Positions 1 through 7,684 of a DNA stretch of 64,000 bases are shown here, piece after piece. The notes beneath the pieces are model-generated. The model saw only the letters and a program-made list of their open reading frames with translations. It was not told the DNA's origin and did not search any database. Position numbers and translations under genes: made by a program. The first letter of the stretch is position 1, and each line of letters starts with the position of its first letter. Location: assembly GCA_900550285.1 (NCBI GenBank), contig URRW01000002.1, forward strand, positions 65,088 to 129,087, in the 5' to 3' direction. The DNA comes from an uncultured Lachnospiraceae bacterium. GTDB lineage: Bacteria > Bacillota > Clostridia > Lachnospirales > Lachnospiraceae.

Positions 1-235
1 AGTTATTTTTCTGAATCTGTACGAAGGTAGCCCAGCGCGGATCGCTGTATTGATTTTGAGAGGCTGCCATCATGAGAGACAGGCGATTGATGCCTTTATA
101 TGGCTTTTCGGTAGCAGCGTTGATCGGCAGGGAAGGAGCGACCCAAGGACGTTCCCAGTTCAAAGACTTTTCCTGTAGTGAGTGGATGAATTGCTCTGCA
201 ATCTGTTGGCGGAATTTTTGAGTTTGAGAATTCAT
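1..235 (-). CDS. ArdC-like antirestriction/ssDNA-binding domain protein, N-terminal part
   Basis: The gene begins at 235 and runs off the left edge, so only the first 78 residues are seen. They read MNSQTQKFRQQIAEQFIHSL, followed by a segment with NWERPW and PYKGINRLSL. This is typical of the N-terminal domain of ArdC-like proteins (DUF1738/ArdC-N), which bind single-stranded DNA and in the full-length family carry a C-terminal zincin domain. Such proteins are carried by conjugative elements and help the incoming strand escape restriction. The gene is the third of a leftward group with the recombinase and a 35-residue ORF. The C-terminal domain is outside the window, so catalytic activity cannot be judged. 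Confidence 0.7.
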   Translation of the reverse strand, partial: MNSQTQKFRQQIAEQFIHSLQEKSLNWERPWVAPSLPINAATEKPYKGINRLSLMMAASQNQYSDPRWATFVQIQKNN

Positions 236-239
236 AATT

Positions 240-347
240 TTATTTTTCCCTTTCTTCAGTATGGTTCATATCTAATATGTCTTCATCAGTTAAGGTTTCA
301 TCGTCAATAAAAATGATGATGTTTCCGGATGATGGGATCAGATTCAT
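240..347 (-). CDS. Small acidic hypothetical protein (35 aa)
   Basis: This 35-residue ORF starts at 345-347. Its AGGAGGTGA ribosome site overlaps the recombinase stop codon, so it is likely translationally coupled to it. The protein begins MNLIPSSGNIIIFIDDETLT and ends in a charged EREK tail. It stops a few bases before the ArdC-like start, so the three genes form a tight leftward operon. No family is recognised. The strong ribosome site and tight packing are the reasons for calling it. Confidence 0.5.
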   Translation of the reverse strand: MNLIPSSGNIIIFIDDETLTDEDILDMNHTEEREK

Positions 348-352
348 ACAAA

Positions 353-946
353 TCACCTCCTGCTGTTTAATTTCTTTTCAAGTTTCCAATATAAAATATT
401 TTGCTGCTGTGTTGTAAATTGCATATAAACCAGCGTGTTCTGTACATTTTTATGACCAAGCCAAAACTGGATGTCCTTTATATCGACGCCATAATCAGCA
501 AGCTCCACAGCGCGACTGTGCTTTAAAACGTGAAAATGATGCTTGTCCAGAGGGATTTTTGTACCGGAGCAGTATTTTTTCATAAGGCGGTCCAGCATTT
601 GACGGGATAAAGGAGTGCCAATCTGGCTGACAAATAAATAGGGGCTTTCCGGATAAAGGATATTTTTGATTTCGAGATATTTCTCGAGGCTGGTATAAAC
701 GGCTGGATCAATAATGCGCAGCATATTGTTCCGGCTGTTTTTTAAACGTCTGCAATAGATTTCGCGGGTGTCGGGACAGTAATCATTTTCCATTAAGAGA
801 GACATTTCGCTGACGCGCAGCGCGCAGTATTCAGCCAAATAAAAAAGTGCAAGATTGCGTTTGCAGTGCTTCGATTCATCTTCGCGGATCTGCTGGAATA
901 ATACCGTCAGTTCGGAAGAGGTTAGATACTTGATTGTTTCGTCCAT
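353..946 (-). CDS. Short tyrosine recombinase/integrase
   Basis: This 197-residue protein is essentially a bare catalytic domain of a tyrosine recombinase with no arm-binding or core-binding domain. The first catalytic Arg lies in CALRVSEMS. The HxxR box reads HVLKHSRA, so the usual second Arg is Lys. A later LGH box and the nucleophile in NTLVYMQF follow. The start is placed at 944-946 because GGAGG sits just before it; a longer frame to 979 lacks a ribosome site. It heads the leftward group and faces the conjugation operon. With a serine recombinase at the right end, its role may be inversion, dimer resolution or regulation rather than integration. That role is inference. Confidence 0.75.
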   Translation of the reverse strand: MDETIKYLTSSELTVLFQQIREDESKHCKRNLALFYLAEYCALRVSEMSLLMENDYCPDTREIYCRRLKNSRNNMLRIIDPAVYTSLEKYLEIKNILYPESPYLFVSQIGTPLSRQMLDRLMKKYCSGTKIPLDKHHFHVLKHSRAVELADYGVDIKDIQFWLGHKNVQNTLVYMQFTTQQQNILYWKLEKKLNSRR

Positions 947-974
947 AAATACCTCCGTATTGTTTAAAAAGTTG

Positions 975-994
975 GTCAAAATAGCTCTTTTGAC
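975..994. repeat. Inverted repeat in divergent promoter region
   Basis: A perfect 7-bp inverted repeat, GTCAAAA, TAGCTC, TTTTGAC, lies between the divergent recombinase and coupling-protein genes. Each arm contains a TTGAC core that resembles a -35 element facing outward, but no convincing -10 was found on either side. It may be an operator controlling both directions. Evidence is only positional. Confidence 0.35.
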
Positions 995-1033
995 TAATTG
1001 GAAGTATGAGGGAGAGAGGAGAGTAAAAAAAGC

Positions 1034-2956
1034 ATGGCGACCTTAAATGAGCAGAGGCTACAAAAGAGAAAACAGAGGAAACGGATATTTTATATTGTCC
1101 TGACTATAGCCGAGATTGCAGGAGCAGTGTGGGGGGCTTATGTGGTTCATCAGATATTGAATATAATCGGTGGGAAGCAGGCTGCGCCGCTGGATTTTTC
1201 ATATATGAATGCGATATATGCGTTTGTGCTTTTGAGAAAAATAAGGATCCTTTTCTTTGCAATCCAGCTTGTCTATCTGAGTATTCTTCTGTATTCGTGG
1301 GGGATACAGAATCAGGTACAAAGTGTGGATACGATGCGCATTACGGATGATATAGAAATCCCTGTGCCGGCAGGGAATGGACAGCACGGAAAAGAACGGT
1401 TTTTAACGGAGCAGGAGAAGGGGAAGATATTTGAAAAATTTTGTTTTACCGGGAAAGAGATTTTGGAGGGGAAAGGCGGAATCGTTGTTCAGATGACAAA
1501 GCGAAAGGGAACAGAAGAAATCCTCTATGTTGGAAAAGACCTGCACAGTCTGATCATAGGAGCGAGCGGATCAGGAAAAACAAGAAGGATTTTGCTGGTA
1601 ACTTTGTGGATGCAGATTCTGAGTGGGGTATCAGTCGTAATATCAGACGTGAAAGGGGAAATTTATTACTATACAGAGCCTTATGCAAAAAGCATGGGAT
1701 ATAAAACATATCCTCTGGATTTCAGAAATCCAAATAAAAGTATCCATATCAATTTTTTACAGCCGATCCTGAACGCATTCCAAGAAGGGGATACGGCAAA
1801 AGCGATTGACCGCACATGGGATATTGTGTCGGTGCTGGTTGGGGAAAGCAAAGGGGAGCCTCTTTGGTACAACGGGGAAAGCGCGGCAATAGCAGCCGGG
1901 ATTCTGGCGGTATGTATAGATGCTCCGGAAGAATGCAGAAACCTGACAAATGTATATTATTTTCTGGCATATATGTGTGAAGTAAACGAAGTGGGAGAAA
2001 TGCCGCTGACACGGTATCTGGATTCTTTAGAGGATGGGCATCCGGCAAAAGGGGTTTTTGCAATGGCGCGTGTTGCCCCGAATAAAACGCGGTCAAGTTT
2101 TTTTACTGCGGCGCTCGGAACGTTAAAGCTATTTACTAATCCTAACATAGCAGCAATGACCGCAGATTCAGAGATTGATTTAAAGGATATAGGAAGAGAA
2201 AAATCATTGGTATATATGATGATACCGGATGAAAAGAAAACGCTGTATCCATTGGTGTCAATCTTGGTAACACAGATATACAGCATGCAGGTGGAGCTGG
2301 CAAATGAATCCGGACTCAGGATGCCGGTGGATACGGATTACGATCTGGATGAGGTGGGAAATTTTCCGGTCATTCCGGTTCTGTCGGGAATTGTGAGCGC
2401 TGGCAGATCCCGCGGTGTCCGGGCAAATTTATTCATACAGGATTTTCAGCAGTTGGAAAAAAAGTATAAGGATGATTTTAAAAATATCAGGACAAATTGT
2501 CAGGTAAAAATATATCTAAAATCGGATGACGAAGATACTTTGAAAAATTTCAGTAATTCGCTGGGCAGATATACGGTAGAGGTACAGTCGGCGTCCTCAT
2601 CGGCATCATCCAATGGGACAATGGGAACAAAAGACAGCGTCAGCTATTCGAGTACAGCGGGGCTGACAGGACGAAATCTGCTCGAACCGTCAGAGATCGG
2701 ACGGATAAAAGCGCCGTATTCCATCGTCAAGGTTACGGGTGAGTATCCGGCAGTAAATCAGCTCCCGGATTTAAGCCAATATAGGGTCAATCAAATTTAT
2801 GGACTTGGAGATGAGACCCATAATAACAAACTAATCCAGCGCAGGGAGGAGGAAAGGCAGGAGCGCAGAAGTACGCAGATAAAGCTCTGGGGAATTTGGA
2901 ACCAATACAAAAACACAGACACAGAGCAGTCCATAGACAGAATCAGCTTTTTATAA
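1034..2956 (+). CDS. VirD4/TraG-type conjugative coupling protein
   Basis: This 640-residue ATPase of the VirD4/TraG family links the DNA-relaxase complex to the secretion channel at the membrane. Two hydrophobic segments lie in the first ~95 residues (around 15-40 and 70-95). The Walker A GASGSGKT is at about residues 176-183, and the Walker B-type DEVGNF at about 439-444, with the family-typical segment NLFIQDFQQLEKKY shortly after. The C-terminal tail is rich in Arg, Glu and Gln and may contact substrate. A ribosome site in the preceding purine tract supports the ATG at 1034. It is the first gene of the rightward transfer operon. Confidence 0.92.
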   Translation: MATLNEQRLQKRKQRKRIFYIVLTIAEIAGAVWGAYVVHQILNIIGGKQAAPLDFSYMNAIYAFVLLRKIRILFFAIQLVYLSILLYSWGIQNQVQSVDTMRITDDIEIPVPAGNGQHGKERFLTEQEKGKIFEKFCFTGKEILEGKGGIVVQMTKRKGTEEILYVGKDLHSLIIGASGSGKTRRILLVTLWMQILSGVSVVISDVKGEIYYYTEPYAKSMGYKTYPLDFRNPNKSIHINFLQPILNAFQEGDTAKAIDRTWDIVSVLVGESKGEPLWYNGESAAIAAGILAVCIDAPEECRNLTNVYYFLAYMCEVNEVGEMPLTRYLDSLEDGHPAKGVFAMARVAPNKTRSSFFTAALGTLKLFTNPNIAAMTADSEIDLKDIGREKSLVYMMIPDEKKTLYPLVSILVTQIYSMQVELANESGLRMPVDTDYDLDEVGNFPVIPVLSGIVSAGRSRGVRANLFIQDFQQLEKKYKDDFKNIRTNCQVKIYLKSDDEDTLKNFSNSLGRYTVEVQSASSSASSNGTMGTKDSVSYSSTAGLTGRNLLEPSEIGRIKAPYSIVKVTGEYPAVNQLPDLSQYRVNQIYGLGDETHNNKLIQRREEERQERRSTQIKLWGIWNQYKNTDTEQSIDRISFL

Positions 2957-2971
2957 CATATGGAGGATCAA

Positions 2972-3310
2972 ATGAAAAGAACAAATTTGGGAAAAATGTG
3001 CAAAACACTGGCAGGCGCAGCATGTCTGGGAATTATGGCAGCGCCGCTTATGGTAAATGCTTCCGGTTTGGAAGGAACAAAATTAGTGCAGGGATTTAAG
3101 AGACTGCTAGAAGATGGAGCAAAAGTAGGGGTTCTGTTGGAAAGCGCCGTATTGATCTTTTTGGAAATCAAGGAGGGAATTGCCCTGCAGGCAGCTGCAG
3201 TGGAGGAAGCGCCAAAGCACAAGAAAAAAATGGTTGCAATGGCAGGAGTGGGAATCCTGATCATCTGTATTACAGCGCTTGTACCGGTATTGTTCGGTTA
3301 CTTTCAGTAA
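2972..3310 (+). CDS. Small T4SS-associated membrane protein, copy 1
   Basis: This 112-residue protein has an N-terminal signal-like segment (AGAACLGIMAAPLMVNASG), which suggests cleavage, followed by two hydrophobic stretches. The C-terminal half has the pattern IFLEIKEGIALQ, a short charged loop ending HKKKM, then a last transmembrane segment. The same pattern recurs in the proteins at 3279-3536 and 4377-4823, so this is one of three paralogues. The start at 2972 is preferred over 2960 because GGAGG overlaps the earlier ATG. Size and position resemble VirB2/TrbC-type pilin subunits, but that is inference from context. Confidence 0.7.
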   Translation: MKRTNLGKMCKTLAGAACLGIMAAPLMVNASGLEGTKLVQGFKRLLEDGAKVGVLLESAVLIFLEIKEGIALQAAAVEEAPKHKKKMVAMAGVGILIICITALVPVLFGYFQ

Positions 3311-3536
3311 TGGATGCAGAGCGCCGCGGAAAAAGCAGATATGGCATCTGCAGTGGTATGATGCGCTGTTCTTTTTCTGTTTTCTTGGGGCGATTTTTAT
3401 AGAAGTGAAATGGGGAATTGCCATACAAAGGGAGCAGGATGAGGCAGAAAAACAGTGGAAAGCGATCCTGAAAATTGGAGCGGCATGTTTGGGGATGGTA
3501 ATTCTTATATGGGGGATTACCTGGCTGCTCAGATGA
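3279..3536 (+). CDS. Small T4SS-associated membrane protein, copy 2
   Basis: This 85-residue frame overlaps the upstream gene by 32 bases and would start at a TTG at 3279; no ATG lies in frame before the conserved part, and the true start is uncertain. From about residue 28 it reads ALFFFCFLGAIFIEVKWGIA, a charged loop with QREQDEAEKQWK, then a second transmembrane segment ending WLLR. This matches the core of copies 1 and 3 but without a signal sequence. The coding pattern and overlap favour translational coupling. Function in the channel is inferred only from paralogy and operon position. Confidence 0.55.
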   Translation: MYRYCSVTFSNGCRAPRKKQIWHLQWYDALFFFCFLGAIFIEVKWGIAIQREQDEAEKQWKAILKIGAACLGMVILIWGITWLLR

Positions 3537-3549
3537 TGTGAGGAAAAGG

Positions 3550-4374
3550 ATGAACTGGATAACCAAAAATATATGCGAGTTTTTAACGGAAATGGCACAG
3601 AATTTTATTGATTTTGTGTCAGACGGGGTAAATGCGCTTTTTGAACTTGCTGTCAATGCGTGCAACACAAGTGAAATCAGCGGGGCTGTAGGTGTAACGT
3701 CAGGCGTGGCAGTCACACTGGTAATTGCAATGGTTTTAAAACAAATCCTGACAGTATATGTATTGGAAACAGACGGAGATCCGGATTCAGATCCGCTTCA
3801 GCTGCTGGTTAAGGCGGCTGAGGCGATTGCCCTGATTTCATGTAATGGGATGATTTTTGATCTGCTGCTCCGGATGAGCACTGCGCTGACTGCTGATATA
3901 GTGGGCAGCGTGAACCTTACGGGGGTCACAGGGGTAATCAGGAATGCGATCGGCAGCATGGCGACAGGAAATGTCATTTTACCATTGTTCATGATCTTCA
4001 TTATCATATGCGTGATCATTTTGGGGATTAAGGCAGGAATCCGTGGGGTAGAGCTTTCGCTCATGAAGATAGCGTTCCCATTTTTCTGCGTAGATCTGAT
4101 TGGAACCGGAAGGGAACGGTGGAATAATTTTTTCGCTTCTTATCTGGTAACTTTTTTTGGATATACCTTACAGGTGTTTTGTGTAAGAGTTTTTATAACG
4201 GCGTTTTCAGGCGGCGAAACTTTGGCATCATATGCCGTTGCGCTGGGGTGGCTGTATATGGCAATCAAAGTTCCGGAGTGGCTGCAGAAATATGTATATT
4301 CCACCGGAATCGGAAGAGGGATCGGAGGCGGCGTCAGGATGCTGCCGTTTGCAGTTATGCAGATGAAGAGGTAA
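3550..4374 (+). CDS. TrbL/VirB6-like polytopic transfer protein
   Basis: This 274-residue protein has an amphipathic N terminus and at least five hydrophobic segments, including GVAVTLVIAMVLKQILTVYV and LPLFMIFIIICVIILGI. It resembles TrbL/VirB6-type inner-membrane channel proteins of Firmicutes elements. The C terminus is glycine rich (GIGRGIGGGVRM). The ATG at 3550 directly follows AGGAAAAGG and is preferred to the GTG at 3538. It lies between copies 2 and 3 of the small membrane protein family, as expected for a channel-core cassette. Confidence 0.75.
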   Translation: MNWITKNICEFLTEMAQNFIDFVSDGVNALFELAVNACNTSEISGAVGVTSGVAVTLVIAMVLKQILTVYVLETDGDPDSDPLQLLVKAAEAIALISCNGMIFDLLLRMSTALTADIVGSVNLTGVTGVIRNAIGSMATGNVILPLFMIFIIICVIILGIKAGIRGVELSLMKIAFPFFCVDLIGTGRERWNNFFASYLVTFFGYTLQVFCVRVFITAFSGGETLASYAVALGWLYMAIKVPEWLQKYVYSTGIGRGIGGGVRMLPFAVMQMKR

Positions 4375-4376
4375 AT

Positions 4377-4823
4377 ATGAATTCAATATTGAACAGTGAA
4401 GTGATTTCACCGCTGATTGCGGTGATAGAGGTGGGAATTATTTTCAGAGTTGTCCAGAAAATGATAGCAGCCCAGTCAGATCAGGGGACACTGATCAGCG
4501 CAGTTAAGTCGTGCAAAAAGCTGCTGGCTGCAGGGGCGATTGCAATATGCGTTCCATCACTGGTCGGGGTAGTGCGGGGATTTTTTGATGGAGGAAGATT
4601 TTTTGACGGTTCAAGGACATTGCTTTTGAATGCCGCGCAGGTGCTGATTGGAGTGGAGAGCATATATTTGGTTTTTCTGGAAGTTAGCGAAGGCATGATG
4701 TATCAAATGGCGGATGCGGATGAGCAGCCAGCGCATAGGAAAAAAATGATAGAAATGTTTTTGATTGGCATTGGGATCATTACCGTTACAGGAGTTTTGG
4801 CAGTAATCTGGCGATATTTTTAA
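4377..4823 (+). CDS. Small T4SS-associated membrane protein, copy 3
   Basis: This 148-residue protein starts three bases after the TrbL-like stop codon. It has an N-terminal hydrophobic segment (VISPLIAVIEVGIIFRVV), a middle one around AAGAIAICVPSLVGVV, and then the family core YLVFLEVSEGMMYQ, a charged loop with HRKKM, and a last transmembrane segment ending VIWRYF. The core matches copies 1 and 2. The longer open frame to 4179 overlaps the TrbL-like gene and is rejected. Role in the secretion channel is inferred from position. Confidence 0.65.
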   Translation: MNSILNSEVISPLIAVIEVGIIFRVVQKMIAAQSDQGTLISAVKSCKKLLAAGAIAICVPSLVGVVRGFFDGGRFFDGSRTLLLNAAQVLIGVESIYLVFLEVSEGMMYQMADADEQPAHRKKMIEMFLIGIGIITVTGVLAVIWRYF

Positions 4824-4871
4824 AAGCCTGTAAATAAAAAGTCAAGGCTAAATTGAAAGAAAGGATCGGAA

Positions 4872-5219
4872 ATGGCGTCAAAGAAAGAATTGTATATTCC
4901 TGTAAATGTACCGGAGCGGGAAGATTATATCTCAGGATTTGGTTCAAAGGAACTGACCATTACAGGGCTCAGCCTACTGGTTGGGATCATTTTGGCAGCG
5001 ATTATTTTTATACAGACGGACGTAGCATTTTGGGCGGTCGGGACTGCAGGAGGACTGGTAGCATTGACAATCGTCGCAGTCCGACGGGATCATTTTGATG
5101 AATCTGTCATAGACAAGCTCCGGTTTGTTTACCGGTATCATAAGGCTCAAAAGCAATTTGAATATCATTATTTCAATATTTATGAGGGAAGTGAGGAGCA
5201 GGATGGCGGGAAAGAATGA
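4872..5219 (+). CDS. PrgI/VirB3-like membrane protein
   Basis: This 115-residue protein has the layout of PrgI/VirB3-type T4SS subunits: a short cytoplasmic lead with YIPVNV, two adjacent transmembrane segments (about 32-52 and 56-73) and a charged C-terminal tail. Such proteins sit next to and dock with the VirB4 ATPase, which follows here. The ribosome site GAAAGAAAGGATCGG supports the ATG at 4872. Its 3' end overlaps the next gene by 17 bases. Confidence 0.75.
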   Translation: MASKKELYIPVNVPEREDYISGFGSKELTITGLSLLVGIILAAIIFIQTDVAFWAVGTAGGLVALTIVAVRRDHFDESVIDKLRFVYRYHKAQKQFEYHYFNIYEGSEEQDGGKE

Positions 5220-5808
5220 ACGGAAGATGACAGCAAACGAGTTTACGAACGTAAAGGATATTAAAAAAATTTATCTGTATACAAAAGACGGATATGTATT
5301 TTGCTATCTGCGGATTTACTCATTTAATCTCGATTTGCTGAGTCCGGAAGAAAAAAGGCAGCTTACGGCGTCGTTGGCAGCCAGCTTTGACGGGGACAGA
5401 AAGGATTTCGTATATTTTACATTTCCCAGAGAAATTGATCTGGATAAATATAAGTCAACGCTGAAAGCAAAATATACGGAAGAGATGGCAAGTCTCGGTA
5501 GAAAGCATATTTTGAGGATCATGCTTCAGGAAGCGGCAGAGCTGGCAACGAATGGGGAGAATTATGAGCATCAGCATTTTATAAAAATCTGGAAAAAAGT
5601 GTCGGTGGAAAGATCTGATGCTGAACAGGAAATACGTCAGAGGATTGAAGAATTCCGCGCGCGTTATGCGGCGGCGGGGATACCATGCGAGATTATGCAG
5701 GCTCCGGACATTCTAAAGATGTGTAATTTGTTTGGAAATGCCCTGCAGGCTCCGTTCGAGACATCAACGAACCATTTGGGATATGAAGCGATCACAAAGA
5801 TGAGGTAG
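5203..5808 (+). CDS. Probable separate N-terminal domain of VirB4
   Basis: This 201-residue protein begins at 5203 after GAGGAGCAGG and overlaps the PrgI-like gene. The segment KKIYLYTKDGYVFCYLRIYS, the following LSPEEKRQL and the late CNLFGNALQAPFE resemble the N-terminal module found before the motor domain of VirB4/TraC-like ATPases. No nucleotide-binding motif is present. The next gene, four bases on, starts with a partial N-terminal region and carries the motor. The pair therefore reads as a split VirB4. This assignment rests on pattern memory, not alignment. Confidence 0.55.
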   Translation: MAGKNERKMTANEFTNVKDIKKIYLYTKDGYVFCYLRIYSFNLDLLSPEEKRQLTASLAASFDGDRKDFVYFTFPREIDLDKYKSTLKAKYTEEMASLGRKHILRIMLQEAAELATNGENYEHQHFIKIWKKVSVERSDAEQEIRQRIEEFRARYAAAGIPCEIMQAPDILKMCNLFGNALQAPFETSTNHLGYEAITKMR

Positions 5809-5812
5809 AAAA

Positions 5813-7684
5813 GTGGCAAAGAAAAAGACAGAGCATAGAGAAGAAGCAAACCAGCATATTTTGAATATCATTACACCGGCAGGGATCGATTATGATAAAA
5901 ACTTTGCGAATGTCGGAGAAAATGTGGGAAAGATTTTTGCCCTTACAAAATATCCGACAGATGGCGTCAGTTATGGATGGCTGGCAGATCTATGTAATAT
6001 AGAGGGGACATCGACCATCATAGAATACCGCACGACGGAACCTTCACGGCTGACCTCAGTTTTTAACAAGAAGATCAATGAACTGAAATCTGATCAGGAG
6101 CTATTAAAGCAGGAGTCAGAAAAACAGCAGAATGAGCAGGCAATCAAAGATCTGGAAGAAATGATACATCGGATCGCCGTGCGGAATGAGCCGGTAGGAT
6201 ATTTAAACGTTATGCTGCATGTACAGGATGTAACGATTTCCGGACTGCAGAACCGTATAAAGCGGGTAAACAGTATTGTGGCAATCTCAGGATGCAATAT
6301 GAGAAATCTGAAGTATAAGCAGTTTCAAGCGCTCCAGTGTATTTCGCCATACGGTCGCCCGAACCGGGAGGTAAGCAATATCGGAGACCGGAATATGCCG
6401 ATTTCTTCCTTTGTCGGCGGATTTCCGATGAGCAATCCGGGAATCAATGATGAGGACGGATATTATATAGGGAAAACGAAAAATAATCGTCTGATCATTT
6501 TGAACCAGTGGATGCGTAACAAAGACCGCGTAAATTCAAACTGGTTTATTACCGGAATGCCGGGTGTTGGAAAGTCCTCTTTTTTAAAATCTCTGTTTAT
6601 ACGAGAAATTGCATTTGGGACAAAGTTTATCGTTTTTGACCCAGAGAAGGAGTATCAGGATCTGGCGCGGCATCCGGATGTGGAAGGGGACATTATTGAC
6701 TGCGCGGGAGGAAGTACCGGCAGGATCAATCCTTTACAGATCAGGGTGTCGCCGCGTGTAACAAAAGAGGATATCGGGGAAGGGGAAGACGAGAGGGATT
6801 ATTTTGAATATGACGAAGAATATGGGGTGTCGGATCTGGCACTGCATATACAAAATCTTCGTACATTTTTTAAATTGTATTTTGGGGCTGACGCGTTTGA
6901 CAGCGGGATAAAAACGGCGTTGGAAGAATGCCTGATCGAGATGTACAGGAAATTTGGCATCACATGGGAAACCGATATTGGAAATCTGGAACCGGAGGAT
7001 TACCCGATCCTGACAGATTTGTATGAGACAGTAGAGGAAATGGCAAAGAGGGAGGGACTATCAGAATATAAACGGAGTGTGTATGACAAACTGAAGGATC
7101 TGTTGTTTAGCGTAGCTAAAGGCGCTGACCAGCAGATGTGGAACGGACCGACAACGATTCAGGCAAAATCAAAATTTGTAGTACTGGATATGTCAAAATT
7201 ACTGGAGGTGGATGAAAACGTAAAACGTGCCCAGTTTATGAATATCACAATGTGGGCATGGCAGCAAATGAGCTATGACCGTACCGAAAAGGTGCTGCTG
7301 GGTGTTGACGAAGGATACCTTTTTGTAGAGCCGGAATATCCGGATCTGGGAAGATTTTTAAGGAATATCAGCAAACGAGATCGTAAATATGAGGCAGGGC
7401 TGCTGTTTATTACCCATTCGGTTGTGGATCTGCTTGACCCGGCAGTAAAAAGGCTGGGACAGGCGATCATAGATAATGCCTGCTATAAATTCATAATGGG
7501 ATGCGACGGTAAAAATCTGGAGGAAACAAAAAAACTGTTTAACCTGTCTGAAAAAGAAGAAAATATTCTGGCTGCAAAGAACAGGGGACAGGGGATCCTA
7601 TACGCAGGATCGGTAAGGATAGATGCCCAGATTGACATCCGGGAAGAATTTATGGAAATGTTCGGAAAGGCAGGGGGACGGTAA
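5813..7684 (+). CDS. VirB4/TraE-type conjugation ATPase
   Basis: This 623-residue protein carries the motor of the secretion system. The Walker A GMPGVGKSS is at about residues 249-257, followed by FIVFDPEKEY, a hallmark of VirB4 ATPases. The Walker B-type LLGVDEGYLF is near residue 495, followed by ISKRDRKYEAGLLFITHS. The start is a GTG four bases after the previous stop codon, with GAGG upstream. The N-terminal ~230 residues include a Glu/Gln/Lys-rich coiled coil. It energises assembly or transport at the cytoplasmic face. The stop codon touches the next start (ATG at 7684). Confidence 0.92.
   Translation: MAKKKTEHREEANQHILNIITPAGIDYDKNFANVGENVGKIFALTKYPTDGVSYGWLADLCNIEGTSTIIEYRTTEPSRLTSVFNKKINELKSDQELLKQESEKQQNEQAIKDLEEMIHRIAVRNEPVGYLNVMLHVQDVTISGLQNRIKRVNSIVAISGCNMRNLKYKQFQALQCISPYGRPNREVSNIGDRNMPISSFVGGFPMSNPGINDEDGYYIGKTKNNRLIILNQWMRNKDRVNSNWFITGMPGVGKSSFLKSLFIREIAFGTKFIVFDPEKEYQDLARHPDVEGDIIDCAGGSTGRINPLQIRVSPRVTKEDIGEGEDERDYFEYDEEYGVSDLALHIQNLRTFFKLYFGADAFDSGIKTALEECLIEMYRKFGITWETDIGNLEPEDYPILTDLYETVEEMAKREGLSEYKRSVYDKLKDLLFSVAKGADQQMWNGPTTIQAKSKFVVLDMSKLLEVDENVKRAQFMNITMWAWQQMSYDRTEKVLLGVDEGYLFVEPEYPDLGRFLRNISKRDRKYEAGLLFITHSVVDLLDPAVKRLGQAIIDNACYKFIMGCDGKNLEETKKLFNLSEKEENILAAKNRGQGILYAGSVRIDAQIDIREEFMEMFGKAGGR

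Noticed and set aside
4179..4376. N-terminal extension of the third small membrane protein
   Set aside because: It overlaps the VirB6-like gene in another frame and is Arg/Cys-rich noise; the ATG at 4377 is well placed.
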